DNA of 57,315 nt. Source: an uncultured Bacilli bacterium (GTDB taxonomy: Bacteria > Bacillota_I > Bacilli_A > RF39 > UBA660). A program made the position numbers and the translations under genes. Under the pieces are notes generated by a model. The model was not told the DNA's origin. It was given only the letters and a program-made list of their open reading frames with translations, and ran no database searches. Location: NCBI GenBank assembly GCA_958413985.1, contig CATYVZ010000009.1, positions 1 to 57,315 on the forward strand, read 5' to 3'. Positions 42,473 through 51,339 of this stretch are shown piece by piece; position 1 is the stretch's first letter, and each line of letters starts with the position of its first letter.

Positions 42473-42877
42473 ATGAATATAAAAAAATGGTTTTCAAGTG
42501 AGGAAACAGATATATTGAGTGATGGATTAAATGACCAATATTATAATTTAAAGGCTAGTGAAGCAGTCGAGGAAGATGGAAGTACAAAATTAGTTTTATT
42601 AGAGCCACGAGCTTTTTCCGAAACACAACAAATAGCTGATCAATTAAAAAACAGAAATACAGTCGTCGTTAACTTAAAACGAGTTACTTCTGATCAGGCT
42701 AAAAGAATTGTCGACTTCTTAAGTGGCACTATATATGCAATAGGTGGCGACTTACAAAAGGTCGGCGGAGGAATATTTTTGTGTACGCCGAATAATGTTA
42801 AAGTAAATGGTAAAATAACCGATGAAACTGAAGGTAAAGATATACACGATAATAAAGATATAAATATTGAATGGTAA
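42473..42877 (+). CDS. sepF: Cell division protein SepF
   Basis: 134 residues from ATG 42473; AAGGAGG lies 8 bases upstream, and the longer frame from 42437 is rejected. Short N-terminal amphipathic membrane-binding segment (MNIKKWF), linker, and the SepF core (LVLLEPRAFSETQQIADQL, VVVNLKRVTSDQAKRIVDFLSG, GGDLQKVGGGIFLCTP). Polymerises into rings that bind and align FtsZ at the septum. Followed by divIVA after 20 bases. Confidence 0.95.
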   Translation: MNIKKWFSSEETDILSDGLNDQYYNLKASEAVEEDGSTKLVLLEPRAFSETQQIADQLKNRNTVVVNLKRVTSDQAKRIVDFLSGTIYAIGGDLQKVGGGIFLCTPNNVKVNGKITDETEGKDIHDNKDINIEW

Positions 42878-42897
42878 AACTGATTTGAGGTGAAACT

Positions 42898-43356
42898 ATG
42901 GAGAAGTTCAGCCGTGTTCTAAGAGGATATGATCCAGAAGAAGTAAATCGTTTTTTGGATAATGTCATTGCAAAAGTTGAGACAATGGTAAAAGATATCG
43001 AAAAAAAAGATAAGCAAATTGAAGAATATAATCATTTGCAAGACGAAAACAACGCTTTAAAGGACAAGATTGCTCAATTTTCTGTCATGGAAGAAAATTT
43101 AAAAAGAGCCATCTTGATGGCTGAAAAAACTTCTGAACAGATTAAGTTGACAGCTTACCAAGAAAGAGATATAATAGTTGGCGATGCCAAGAAGAATGCG
43201 AATCGTATTATCAATGAGGCATTGATTAAAGCTGAAGAAATCGAAAAAGAAAACGATCTTTTAAGAAGAAATATGATCGTATTTAAAAAACGATTGAAAG
43301 AAGCTTTAGAAACACAACTTCAATTAGTTGAAGATATCGAGAAAATAGAGATATAG
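42898..43356 (+). CDS. divIVA: Cell division/polarity protein DivIVA
   Basis: 152 residues. N-terminal membrane-curvature domain (FSRVLRGYDPEEVNRFLDNVI) followed by a long coiled coil with heptads to residue 150. Recruits division and polar proteins to curved membrane. In Bacilli the sepF-ylmG-ylmH-divIVA-ileS order is common; here ylmG and ylmH are missing so sepF and divIVA are adjacent, and ileS follows with its T-box. Confidence 0.95.
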   Translation: MEKFSRVLRGYDPEEVNRFLDNVIAKVETMVKDIEKKDKQIEEYNHLQDENNALKDKIAQFSVMEENLKRAILMAEKTSEQIKLTAYQERDIIVGDAKKNANRIINEALIKAEEIEKENDLLRRNMIVFKKRLKEALETQLQLVEDIEKIEI

Positions 43357-43384
43357 CAAATGAAAAAGACGTTAAATCAAATTT

Positions 43385-43552
43385 CTTTGATAGAGAGTTA
43401 GTGGTTGGTGAAAACTAATAAAGAATTGATTTATGAATCACTTTGGATGCTTTTTATGGATAAGATAAAAACGGTAACGCGTTATAGTTAAATAAGTAAA
43501 AAATAAAGGTGGTACCGCGGAAATATTTCGCCCTTTGGGTATCACTTTTTTT
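43385..43552 (+). promoter_or_regulatory. T-box leader of ileS
   Basis: Full-size T-box. Stem I with AGAGAG, GGTTGGTGAAAAC apical loop and GAATCACTTTGG with isoleucine specifier ATC (43437-43439). T-box AAAGGTGGTACCGCGG (43505-43520) with UGGU matching tRNA-Ile A73. Terminator: GTGGTACC (43509-43516) / GGTATCAC (43538-43545) and seven T (43546-43552). Read-through is favoured when tRNA-Ile is uncharged. Confidence 0.95.
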
Positions 43553-43575
43553 GTATATTAAGGGAGATGATTGAA

Positions 43576-46278
43576 ATGGATTACAAGGATACTTTATTAA
43601 TGCCCAATACTAGTTTTAGTATGAGAGGTAACTTACCAGAAAATGAAAAATTAATGCGTGAAAAGTGGGAGCAACTAGATTTATATAATAAGATTGTGGA
43701 AAAAAACAAAGGCAACCAACCCTTTATCTTACACGATGGCCCACCTTATGCTAATGGTAATATTCATATTGGTCATGCGATGAATAAAATTTTAAAAGAT
43801 TTTGTCAACCGTTATAAAATGATGGAAGGTTTTGATACTAGATATATTCCTGGTTGGGATACTCATGGTTTACCAATCGAGACGGCTGTTACTAATAGTG
43901 GTATCGATCGTAAAAGTATGTCGAAACAAGAATTTAGAAAACTATGTTTAGAATATGCAGTTAAACAAGTAGATAAACAGATGGCAGATTTTAAATCTTT
44001 AAATGTCATCGGTGATTGGGAACATCCATATATAACTTATCAAAAAGAGTTTGAAGCTAAACAGATCGAAGTTTTTGCAGAAATGGCAAGACAAGGTTTA
44101 ATCTTTAAAGGTTTAAAACCGGTGTACTGGTCACCATCAAGTGAATCAGCTTTAGCCGAAGCAGAAATCGAATATAAAGATCGTAAAGATCCTTCTATCT
44201 TCGTAGCTTTTAAAGTGGTTGAAGGAAATGACGTAATTGATAAAGATGATAATTTAGTTATCTGGACGACAACTCCTTGGACTTTACCAGGTAATCTAGG
44301 TATTGCTGTCGGTGAGCAATTTGATTATGCTAAAGTTTTAGTAAACGATAAAAAATATATTGTTGCTAAAGATTTATTGGATACTTTAGCTAATGAATTT
44401 GGTTGGGAAAATTATGAAATTTTAGCTACTTTTAATGGTAAACAATTAGCTGGCGTTAAATACCAACATGTTTTTATGGATCGTATTAGTCCTGTGGTTA
44501 TCGGTTATCATGTTACGTTAGATGCTGGAACTGGATTGGTACATATCGCTCCATCGTATGGTGCTGATGATTTTATAATTGGCAAACAATATGATTTAGG
44601 TATGGTTAATGGTGTCGATGACAATGGTGTCTTAAATAGTGAATCAGGTCAATTTGCCGGTTTATTTTTCGAGGATGCTAACAAGGAAGTAACTAAAAAA
44701 CTTGATGAGTTAGGTGTTTTATTAAAACTTAAATTTATAACGCACTCATATCCTCATGATTGGCGAACTAAAAAACCGATTATTTTTAGAGCTACTGCTC
44801 AATGGTTTTGCAGTATTGACAAAATAAGAGATAAATTATTAAATGAATTAGATAATCATGTTACTTTCCATACTACTTGGGGTAAGACCAGATTATATAA
44901 CATGATTAAAGAGCGTGGCGATTGGTGTATTTCAAGACAAAGAGTTTGGGGAGTTCCAATACCAATTTTCTATAATGAAGATGGCAGTGAAATTGTCGAC
45001 TATGATGTTATGATGCATGTAGCTGATCTATTTAGAAAATATGGCTCTAATGTTTGGTTTGAAAGAGAAGCTAAGGATTTGTTGCCAGAAGGTTATACTA
45101 ATCCAGCTAGCCCTAACGGTAAATTTACAAAAGAAGAAGATATCATGGATGTCTGGTTTGATTCAGGCTCATCTCATACAGCTGTTTTAGTTGATAGAGG
45201 ATTACCATATCCTGCTGATCTTTATCTAGAAGGTTCTGATCAGTATCGTGGTTGGTTTAATTCTTCTTTGATCTGTGGGGTAGCAGTTCATGGTCAAACA
45301 CCGTATAAAAATTTGGTATCTCATGGTTTCGTTTTAGATGGTAAAGGTTTAAAGATGAGTAAATCGATCGGTAATACTGTCGATCCATTACAGATGATAA
45401 AACTTCACGGAGCAGATGTATTAAGATTATGGGTAGCTAGTGTCGATTATACCGAAGATGTTAGAATCAGTGACGAATTGATTACTCAAGTTAAAGAAAG
45501 TTACCGTAAGATTAGAAATACATACCGCTTTATTTTAGGTAATTTATTCGATTTTGATTATAAAAAAGACAAAGTTGATTATCAAGATATGTTTATTTAT
45601 GATAAATATATGATGATTAAATTAAATGAATTAATCAAGAATATCAAAGATGCTTACGATAACTATAATTATCAAGAAGTATATAAATTAGTTAATAACT
45701 ATGTATCATTTAATTTATCTAACTTTTACTTAGACTTTACAAAAGATATTCTATATATTGAAAAAAGTGACTCTAAGGTAAGAAGAAGTGTTCAAACTGT
45801 TTTATATGAGACATTGACTAGCTTAATTAAATTATTAGCGCCAATTCTTCCTTATACTAGTGAAGAAGTTTATCAATTAATTAACGATCATAAAGAAAGT
45901 GTTCATTTAGAGAATAATCCTATCGCTTTAGAATATGAAGATCAACAAGAAATATTAGCTAAGTTTGATCAATTCTTTAAAGTAAAAGATGATGTTTACA
46001 AGAAACTAGAAGAAGCACGTAATGAAAAATTAATTGGTAAATCTTTAGAAGCTAAGGTATATCTATCACTTGAAGATGAAGAATTTATCGACTATTTTAA
46101 AGATTATCTAAAACAGTTATTGATCGTTTCTAAGGTCATCTTAAGTAAAGGTAAATATGATATTAAAGTTGAAGCATTTGTAGGTAATAAGTGTGAAAGA
46201 TGCTGGAATTTATTTGATGAAGATGAAATGGTAGGCGATATTTGTCATCGTTGCCATGAAGTTGTTAAAAATTGTTAA
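43576..46278 (+). CDS. ileS: Isoleucine--tRNA ligase
   Basis: Class I synthetase, 900 residues from ATG 43576 (MDYKDTLLMPNT start, as in Bacillus; the ATG at 43567 overlaps the GGGAG site). HIGH motif in PPYANGNIHIGHAMN, editing (CP1) domain with TTPWTLPGNLG and GTGLVHIAPSYG, KMSKS as KMSKSIGN, anticodon-binding helices, and a C-terminal zinc ribbon with CERCWN and CHRC. T-box controlled. Ends with a strong bidirectional terminator. Confidence 0.98.
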   Translation: MDYKDTLLMPNTSFSMRGNLPENEKLMREKWEQLDLYNKIVEKNKGNQPFILHDGPPYANGNIHIGHAMNKILKDFVNRYKMMEGFDTRYIPGWDTHGLPIETAVTNSGIDRKSMSKQEFRKLCLEYAVKQVDKQMADFKSLNVIGDWEHPYITYQKEFEAKQIEVFAEMARQGLIFKGLKPVYWSPSSESALAEAEIEYKDRKDPSIFVAFKVVEGNDVIDKDDNLVIWTTTPWTLPGNLGIAVGEQFDYAKVLVNDKKYIVAKDLLDTLANEFGWENYEILATFNGKQLAGVKYQHVFMDRISPVVIGYHVTLDAGTGLVHIAPSYGADDFIIGKQYDLGMVNGVDDNGVLNSESGQFAGLFFEDANKEVTKKLDELGVLLKLKFITHSYPHDWRTKKPIIFRATAQWFCSIDKIRDKLLNELDNHVTFHTTWGKTRLYNMIKERGDWCISRQRVWGVPIPIFYNEDGSEIVDYDVMMHVADLFRKYGSNVWFEREAKDLLPEGYTNPASPNGKFTKEEDIMDVWFDSGSSHTAVLVDRGLPYPADLYLEGSDQYRGWFNSSLICGVAVHGQTPYKNLVSHGFVLDGKGLKMSKSIGNTVDPLQMIKLHGADVLRLWVASVDYTEDVRISDELITQVKESYRKIRNTYRFILGNLFDFDYKKDKVDYQDMFIYDKYMMIKLNELIKNIKDAYDNYNYQEVYKLVNNYVSFNLSNFYLDFTKDILYIEKSDSKVRRSVQTVLYETLTSLIKLLAPILPYTSEEVYQLINDHKESVHLENNPIALEYEDQQEILAKFDQFFKVKDDVYKKLEEARNEKLIGKSLEAKVYLSLEDEEFIDYFKDYLKQLLIVSKVILSKGKYDIKVEAFVGNKCERCWNLFDEDEMVGDICHRCHEVVKNC

Positions 46279-46302
46279 TAAAATCATCATGATTGTTTAA
46301 AA

Positions 46303-46337
46303 AAAACATGTAGATTATTTTAAAATCTACATGTTTT
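46303..46337. terminator. Bidirectional terminator between ileS and the M16 operon
   Basis: 14-base perfect stem AAAACATGTAGATT / AATCTACATGTTTT with 7-base loop, T-rich on both outer sides for the respective strands. Confidence 0.92.
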
Positions 46338-47601
46338 ATTTTTTAGGCTCGATAGTTAGTGTGGCATAATTACTAAAGTCGATGTTTTTAATTAATTTAC
46401 AGAAATCTTTATAATTTAAACTTTTAATATCGTTATATTTATCGTTATTAAATTTACCATATTTAATTAAATCATTAGTTATATCATTGTTTAAACTAAA
46501 GATATTTTCACTCATATATATAAGTGAACTTAATAAAACCTTTTTCTTACGGTTAAATTCTTCTTCGCTAATCGTGATATTTTCCATTTCTTTTTTAATT
46601 TTATTTAGTAAAATATCAGGTTTAGTCGTTTCACCTAAAACAAACATTATCGTATAATCAGTACTATTGTCAAAGTCAATTGTTAAATTATCATTGATGA
46701 TTTCCTCATCAAATAAATTACTTACAAAATCACTTGTCGAAGAAAATTTGCAATCGAACAAAGCTAATAAATAAAATAAATCTTTAACGTTTTTTGCCAT
46801 CTTTATTTTGTATGCGATCGCACATTTAGGAATAGTAACATTTAATTTGATTGTCTCATTATCTTTTTTGACTTGTTTAGGTTCATCATATCTTTTGATT
46901 TTAATCGGTGAGAAATCAGCAAAATCTTTGCGATCTTGGTTATTTTTTATAATATTGATAACTTCATTTTCATCGACATTACCAACGACTATGACAAACA
47001 TATTAGCTGGATGGTAAAAAGTATTATAGCAATTATACAAATCCTCTTTAGTAATCGAATTAATACTTTCGACAGTTCCGATAATGGAATATTGCATCGG
47101 ATTAACATTAAAAATGTTTTCTAGCAATTTGTCGTAAATAACTGTACTTGGCATATCTTGATACATTTTAATTTCTTGGGTAATTATACCTTTCTCTTTT
47201 TCGACATTATCATCGGTAAAATAAGGTTCTTGAACATAATCTAACAACATGTTGAGGTTTTCTTCTAAGAAATCAGGCGAAGAAAACAAATATGAAGTTT
47301 TAGTGTAGTTAGTATTAGCGTTACAGTCAGCTCCTCGTTCGCTATAAAAAGAGAAAATATCTTTACCATCTTTCTGTTCAAACATTTTATGTTCTAAAAA
47401 GTGAGCGATACCAAGAGGAACTTTGATGAATTCTTTTTGATCGAGTGGTTTGAATTCGATGATATTAGATCCATATTTTGTTGAAAAAGTAACATAGATA
47501 TTATTGACATTTTTTTTAGGAAGAATGAATACTTCTAGACCATTGTCCAATTTTTCATAGAAAACATCTAGTTGTAAACCTTTATAATCAATTTTCTTCA
47601 T
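46336..47601 (-). CDS. M16 family zinc peptidase, active-site subunit (YmfH-like)
   Basis: 421 residues. Inverzincin motif HFLEH (LGIAHFLEHKMFEQ) with downstream zinc ligand Glu in the EKGIITQEIKMY helix, followed by the two M16 half domains. Corresponds to YmfH of Bacillus, paired with YmfF. Cytoplasmic peptide- or protein-processing enzyme; the same pair has been linked to processing of peptides in other Firmicutes. Its start overlaps the end of the partner gene by 14 bases, so the two are coupled. Confidence 0.92.
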   Translation of the reverse strand: MKKIDYKGLQLDVFYEKLDNGLEVFILPKKNVNNIYVTFSTKYGSNIIEFKPLDQKEFIKVPLGIAHFLEHKMFEQKDGKDIFSFYSERGADCNANTNYTKTSYLFSSPDFLEENLNMLLDYVQEPYFTDDNVEKEKGIITQEIKMYQDMPSTVIYDKLLENIFNVNPMQYSIIGTVESINSITKEDLYNCYNTFYHPANMFVIVVGNVDENEVINIIKNNQDRKDFADFSPIKIKRYDEPKQVKKDNETIKLNVTIPKCAIAYKIKMAKNVKDLFYLLALFDCKFSSTSDFVSNLFDEEIINDNLTIDFDNSTDYTIMFVLGETTKPDILLNKIKKEMENITISEEEFNRKKKVLLSSLIYMSENIFSLNNDITNDLIKYGKFNNDKYNDIKSLNYKDFCKLIKNIDFSNYATLTIEPKK

Positions 47602-48850
47602 TTAAATCTCCCTCCAAAGTAAAAATGGTATCAAGATATATTTTTTTATGTAAATCTATAATATCTTTTTTAGTAACTTCTTGAATCTTTTTACATCTAT
47701 CATCTAGGCAATCATAGTTAAAATACTCGTGACTTTCGTACATCTTTAATATGCCACTTTGATAATCTTCAATATCTTTTAAGCTGTTGATGTAAGTTGT
47801 TTTAGCAGCTTCGATGTCATTATCGTTAAAATCACCTTTTGCCATTTTGTTTAATTCTTTTTTTATTAGGCTAAGACATTTTTTAACGTCGTCTTTGTTA
47901 GTTCCAACTGTTATATAGATGATGTTATAAATAGCTTTGTGAGTTGCGTTTATTCCATAGCATAGACTGTTTTCTTCTCTAACAGTCTTAAATAGTTTCG
48001 AGTTAGGTCCACCACCTAGAATAAAACAATAAACATATAAAACATATTGCCTTTCAAAATCGGTAAGATCTTTAAGTTTAAAACCGATGTTTAAATTGGT
48101 CTGTTCGACAGCCATAGTTTCTTTTTCTTTTTTGACAGTTTTTCTAATTTTTTCATGTTCGATAAAATGTGAACCACTAGTTTTTTTGACCGTATTGATG
48201 TTGAAATTATCATTAAACATTTTGACGATGTCATTATTGTCAAAATCACCGACGATAAAGATATCGACGATATCGCTTTTTAACATTTTTTGATAGTATG
48301 CGACTAGTTGTTCATTTGTAATGTTATCTAGATCTTCTTTATATCCGATAGAATTATATTGTAAAGGTGTTCCTTTACCTAATATTTCTAATAGTCGTTG
48401 AAGGGAATATTTTTTAACGTTGTCTTTAAGTGAATCGATTTCATCTAAAACTAATCTTTTTTCTAAATCAAAGTATTTGAAATTATTGTTTTCAGTATTG
48501 GGGTTAAAAATTATTTCTAATAAAAATGCGATAGTTTTTTCATTCATTTTTTCTTCAGTATATTTTTCGTTTAGAAAACTACAATTAAAAGAACTAACGA
48601 TATAATTACCCATTAAAGAACTCGTGTAATTAACACTGACGCCATATAGATCTTCTGTTTTAATTTCCATATCTTTTTTTGTTGGACAATTTTTGGTTGA
48701 ACTTAGTAATACTTTGCCTAATAAATTACGATAAGTTACATCTTCTTTGACTAGATGTTTTTTAAAATTAATCTTGATCGATATAGTTTTAAACTTATCG
48801 GTATTGATAATATGGAGATTGTAAGCTTTATTTAAATAATTATTATACAT
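47588..48850 (-). CDS. M16 family peptidase homologue without zinc motif (YmfF-like)
   Basis: 420 residues with the M16 fold but no HxxEH sequence; the position where it should occur reads KVLLSSTKNCPTK. The substrate-holding C-terminal motif is kept (GGGPNSKLFKTVREENSLCYGI). This matches the non-catalytic YmfF partner that forms a heterodimer with YmfH. First gene of the minus-strand pair; AAGGGTGA precedes the ATG. Divergent from sigK with 76 bases between start codons. Confidence 0.92.
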   Translation of the reverse strand: MYNNYLNKAYNLHIINTDKFKTISIKINFKKHLVKEDVTYRNLLGKVLLSSTKNCPTKKDMEIKTEDLYGVSVNYTSSLMGNYIVSSFNCSFLNEKYTEEKMNEKTIAFLLEIIFNPNTENNNFKYFDLEKRLVLDEIDSLKDNVKKYSLQRLLEILGKGTPLQYNSIGYKEDLDNITNEQLVAYYQKMLKSDIVDIFIVGDFDNNDIVKMFNDNFNINTVKKTSGSHFIEHEKIRKTVKKEKETMAVEQTNLNIGFKLKDLTDFERQYVLYVYCFILGGGPNSKLFKTVREENSLCYGINATHKAIYNIIYITVGTNKDDVKKCLSLIKKELNKMAKGDFNDNDIEAAKTTYINSLKDIEDYQSGILKMYESHEYFNYDCLDDRCKKIQEVTKKDIIDLHKKIYLDTIFTLEGDLNEEN

Positions 48851-48926
48851 TAAATCACCCTTCCTATTATGCGTGATATTTGTTATTTAATACCATTATA
48901 ACACATAAAATTAACTGAGGTGTTGC

Positions 48927-49616
48927 ATGTTAGAGTTTTTAAGAAAATTATTTAAGGATTTTTATATTTTTACGGCAGCTTATTCCAACAATGTTTTTCC
49001 CGATCCGTTATCTAAGGAGGAAGAAGATAAATGCATTGAAATGGCCCGATTGGGCGATAAGGAAGCTAGAAATAAATTGATCGAACACAATTTACGATTA
49101 GTGGCACATATTGTTAAAAAATATGATCATCGAAAAGACGATGTCGATGATTTGATAAGTATTGGTACTATTGGTTTGATTAAGGGTGTGGATAGTTTTA
49201 GTTATAAGCATGGTACAAGACTGACAACTTATGCTGCTAAATGTATAGAAAATGAGATATTAATGTACTATCGTTCTGATAAAAAACACAATAAAAACAT
49301 AAGCATTAATGAGTCGATTGGTTTTGATAAGGATGGTAATGAAATTACCTTCTTAGATATTTTAAAGACTCCAAAGCCAGATTTTGAATTTGACATTCAA
49401 AAGAAAGATAACTTACAGCTTTTAAAAAAATACTTTAATGTTTTAACTGAACGCGAAAAACAGATAATAACTAAAAGGTATGGATTGGGCGATCAAGATG
49501 AAATCACACAAAAAGAAATAGCTAAACAGCTAGGAATATCGCGTAGTTATGTTTCAAGAATAGAAAAAAGGGCATTGACTAAAATATTTAAAGAATTTAA
49601 AATGCAAAATAAATAG
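48927..49616 (+). CDS. sigK: RNA polymerase sporulation sigma factor SigK
   Basis: 229 residues. Hydrophobic pro-sequence of about 20 residues (MLEFLRKLFKDFYIFTAAYSNN) before FPDPLSKEEE, as in pro-sigma-K, then region 2 (HNLRLVAHIVKKYD, DLISIGTIGLIKGVDSF, TYAAKCIENEILMYYR), region 3 and region 4 helix-turn-helix (TQKEIAKQLGISRSYVSRIEKRAL). Directs late mother-cell transcription during spore formation after cleavage of the pro-sequence by SpoIVFB. The gene is uninterrupted (no skin element). GAGGTG precedes the ATG. Confidence 0.92.
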   Translation: MLEFLRKLFKDFYIFTAAYSNNVFPDPLSKEEEDKCIEMARLGDKEARNKLIEHNLRLVAHIVKKYDHRKDDVDDLISIGTIGLIKGVDSFSYKHGTRLTTYAAKCIENEILMYYRSDKKHNKNISINESIGFDKDGNEITFLDILKTPKPDFEFDIQKKDNLQLLKKYFNVLTEREKQIITKRYGLGDQDEITQKEIAKQLGISRSYVSRIEKRALTKIFKEFKMQNK

Positions 49617-49636
49617 GCGATAAATTTAAAAAAATG

Positions 49637-49665
49637 TTTACATTAAATTAATTTAATGCTATAAT
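49637..49665 (+). promoter_or_regulatory. Promoter of the structured RNA
   Basis: TTTACA (49637-49642), 17 bases, TATAAT (49660-49665). Predicted start at about 49672, exactly where the closing stem of the RNA begins. Confidence 0.8.
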
Positions 49666-49671
49666 GTTTTT

Positions 49672-49897
49672 GGGTAATACTATAAACGTTAGGTGTTTTC
49701 TCGCTTTCTATTTAGAAGGGGGTGACTGTTGTAGCGTAAAAAGGCAAAAGTATTCTATCACCTTAGCCATTTATCGTATTATGTTTGATATTTCGATAAT
49801 TGGAAAATATAAAAGATACTCAAAACGTTGATCTATTTTGAGTATCCATAGCAATTTGCGGTAGATACTTAATGTTTATAAGTATTACCTTTTTATT
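49672..49897 (+). ncRNA. Candidate standalone structured RNA of about 220 bases
   Basis: No long reading frame. The 5' end GGTAATACTATAAAC (49673-49687) pairs with the 3' end GTTTATAAGTATTACC (49874-49889) with one bulge, immediately before TTTTTATT. Enclosed are a GGTG/CACC stem (49692-49695 with 49759-49762), TTATCG/CGATAA (49771-49776 with 49794-49799) and an 11-base hairpin GATACTCAAAA/TTTTGAGTATC (49815-49846). The 3' arm can alternatively fold with 49860-49871 as a terminator. No gene follows on this strand until secG. It is not recognisably SRP RNA, tmRNA or RNase P RNA; a divergent known class (for example 6S) cannot be excluded. Confidence 0.6.
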
Positions 49898-49990
49898 ATA
49901 TGAGGCTCTCTCACATATATACATGATAACATAAAAACTGTTGATTGACAAGCTATTTTTTATTTTAAAATATACCTTTTGATTAATAAT

Positions 49991-50014
49991 AAAACCTTTA
50001 TTTCTAAAGGTTTT
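49991..50014 (-). terminator. Terminator of tRNA-Lys
   Basis: AAAACCTTTA / TAAAGGTTTT with 4-base loop, on the 3' side of the minus-strand tRNA. The A-rich left arm reads as T-run. Confidence 0.85.
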
Positions 50015-50025
50015 AAAGACTATTA

Positions 50026-50101
50026 TGGTGTCCCCTTAGGGATTCGAACCCTAGACCCACAGATTAAGAGTCTGTTGCTCTACCAGCTGAGCTAAGGAGA
50101 C
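50026..50101 (-). tRNA. tRNA-Lys (CUU)
   Basis: 76 bases on the minus strand with encoded CCA. Acceptor GTCTCCT pairs with AGGGGAC, anticodon loop CTCTTAA (anticodon CTT), T arm GGGTTCGAATCCC. Confidence 0.96.
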
Positions 50102-50309
50102 GTTTTGAAACATCAAATCTACTTGTTAAGTATAACACAAAAAAAACTAAAAATAAATACCTAAACTACAATTTTATAAACTATTTGTTAGTTTAGAGAT
50201 AAAAAAACAATATTTTGTTTCCTAAATATGTTTAAATTAATCATAATTTTTTTTTCGCATATAATATAATGGCCATAAAATATAAGAAAAAATGAGGTTT
50301 TTTGTCAAT

Positions 50310-50338
50310 TTGCATTATTTAAAAATTTATGGTACAAT
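50310..50338 (+). promoter_or_regulatory. Promoter of secG
   Basis: TTGCAT (50310-50315), 17 bases, TACAAT (50333-50338). An in-frame ATG at 50329 overlaps the -10 and is not the start. The region 50102-50309 is AT-rich and shows nothing else. Confidence 0.75.
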
Positions 50339-50367
50339 ATAACTCGTCTGAGGAGGAAAGTTCAAAA

Positions 50368-50583
50368 ATGTTGCAGATATTATTAATAATCGTTTCGATT
50401 TTATTAATTTCCATAGTATTATTACAAGCAGGTAAAGCTGAGAGTGCTTCTAATGTAATTACTGGTGGTAGTGATGCTTTATTTGCTAATCGTAAAGAGC
50501 GTGGTGGAGAATTATTCATTACTAGATTAACGATGGTTTTAGGACTGCTGTTTTTCATCATTTGCTTAGTAATAGGATTTTAG
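50368..50583 (+). CDS. secG: Preprotein translocase subunit SecG
   Basis: 71 residues from ATG 50368, with GAGGAGG upstream. Two membrane helices (LQILLIIVSILLISIVLLQ and MVLGLLFFIICLVIGF) joined by the conserved loop AGKAESASNVITGGSDALFANRKERGGE, split by charge as in SecG. Accessory subunit of the SecYEG channel. Monocistronic; usual partners rnr and smpB are not adjacent. Confidence 0.95.
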   Translation: MLQILLIIVSILLISIVLLQAGKAESASNVITGGSDALFANRKERGGELFITRLTMVLGLLFFIICLVIGF

Positions 50584-50606
50584 AGTTCATTTTGAACTCT
50601 ATTTTT
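50582..50606 (+). terminator. Terminator of secG
   Basis: AGAGTTC / GAACTCT with 5-base loop and a T-run, starting at the stop codon. Confidence 0.88.
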
Positions 50607-50762
50607 TATTGGTTGTCTTTATTAAGATGATAAGTTAAAGCTGTTTAATATTTTATATAAAGTACCGTTATTAAAAGTTTACCAAATCTTGTAAAAGGGC
50701 TGGTAGATTTTTATTTTATAACTTGATATAATATAAACATATAAAAAAGGAGTTGAAATTAT

Positions 50763-51254
50763 ATGAAAAAATGGTGGAAAATTAGTTTAGGGATTATAGG
50801 TGTAGTTATTATATTTTTTGCAGTTGATTTAATATGTATTTTTACAATTAATAGACCGTTATTTGCTATTAAGGAAGATAATTTTGCTTCTGTTGGTTTA
50901 GTATATAGAGGTTTGTTATATGATACATATAGTTGTCCAGAATATTCTAGTCCACAAATTAAAGCAAAAGGAACTAAATTTAATTGTGCTATTAGCAAAG
51001 ATAATATAGGAAAAGTTATTGAATTAGTAGACAAAACAAAAGAAATAGCTGATTTTGCTTGTAATGAAACATTAGAAAGTTTCTATGAAGACGATGATTA
51101 TATTTATTTTTGGAATTGTATAAAGAATAAATATATGATCGTTAAATATGAAAATGGTTTGGAAGAAACAATTAGTGATGCTTTAAAAAATAAGACGATA
51201 ACAATTAGTGATTTAGATAGATATAATATCAATTATCTTAAACAAGAAAAATAA
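50763..51254 (+). CDS. Membrane-anchored hypothetical protein
   Basis: 163 residues. Single N-terminal membrane helix (ISLGIIGVVIIFFAVDLICIF), then an extracytoplasmic domain with four cysteines (in YSCPEY, FNCAI, FACNE and FWNCIK). A C-terminal module reads FYEDDDYIYFWNCIKNKYMIVKYENG followed by ITISDLDRYNI; similar modules recur in uncharacterised gut-Firmicutes proteins. AAGGAGTTGAAATT precedes the ATG. No function known. It lies 86 bases before an XRE-type membrane regulator that may control it. Confidence 0.7.
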   Translation: MKKWWKISLGIIGVVIIFFAVDLICIFTINRPLFAIKEDNFASVGLVYRGLLYDTYSCPEYSSPQIKAKGTKFNCAISKDNIGKVIELVDKTKEIADFACNETLESFYEDDDYIYFWNCIKNKYMIVKYENGLEETISDALKNKTITISDLDRYNINYLKQEK

Positions 51255-51339
51255 CAAGCAATTATTAAACCCTTGATCTATTTCCTTTTAATTGAACTAT
51301 ATTTTGTGTATGATAGAAACAAGAAAGGAGAAATTTTAC

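Noticed and set aside
49718..49740. Short peptide after GGGGGTGA inside the candidate RNA (type I toxin idea)
   Set aside because: From the GTG only five codons precede a stop, and no hydrophobic toxin-like frame is present.
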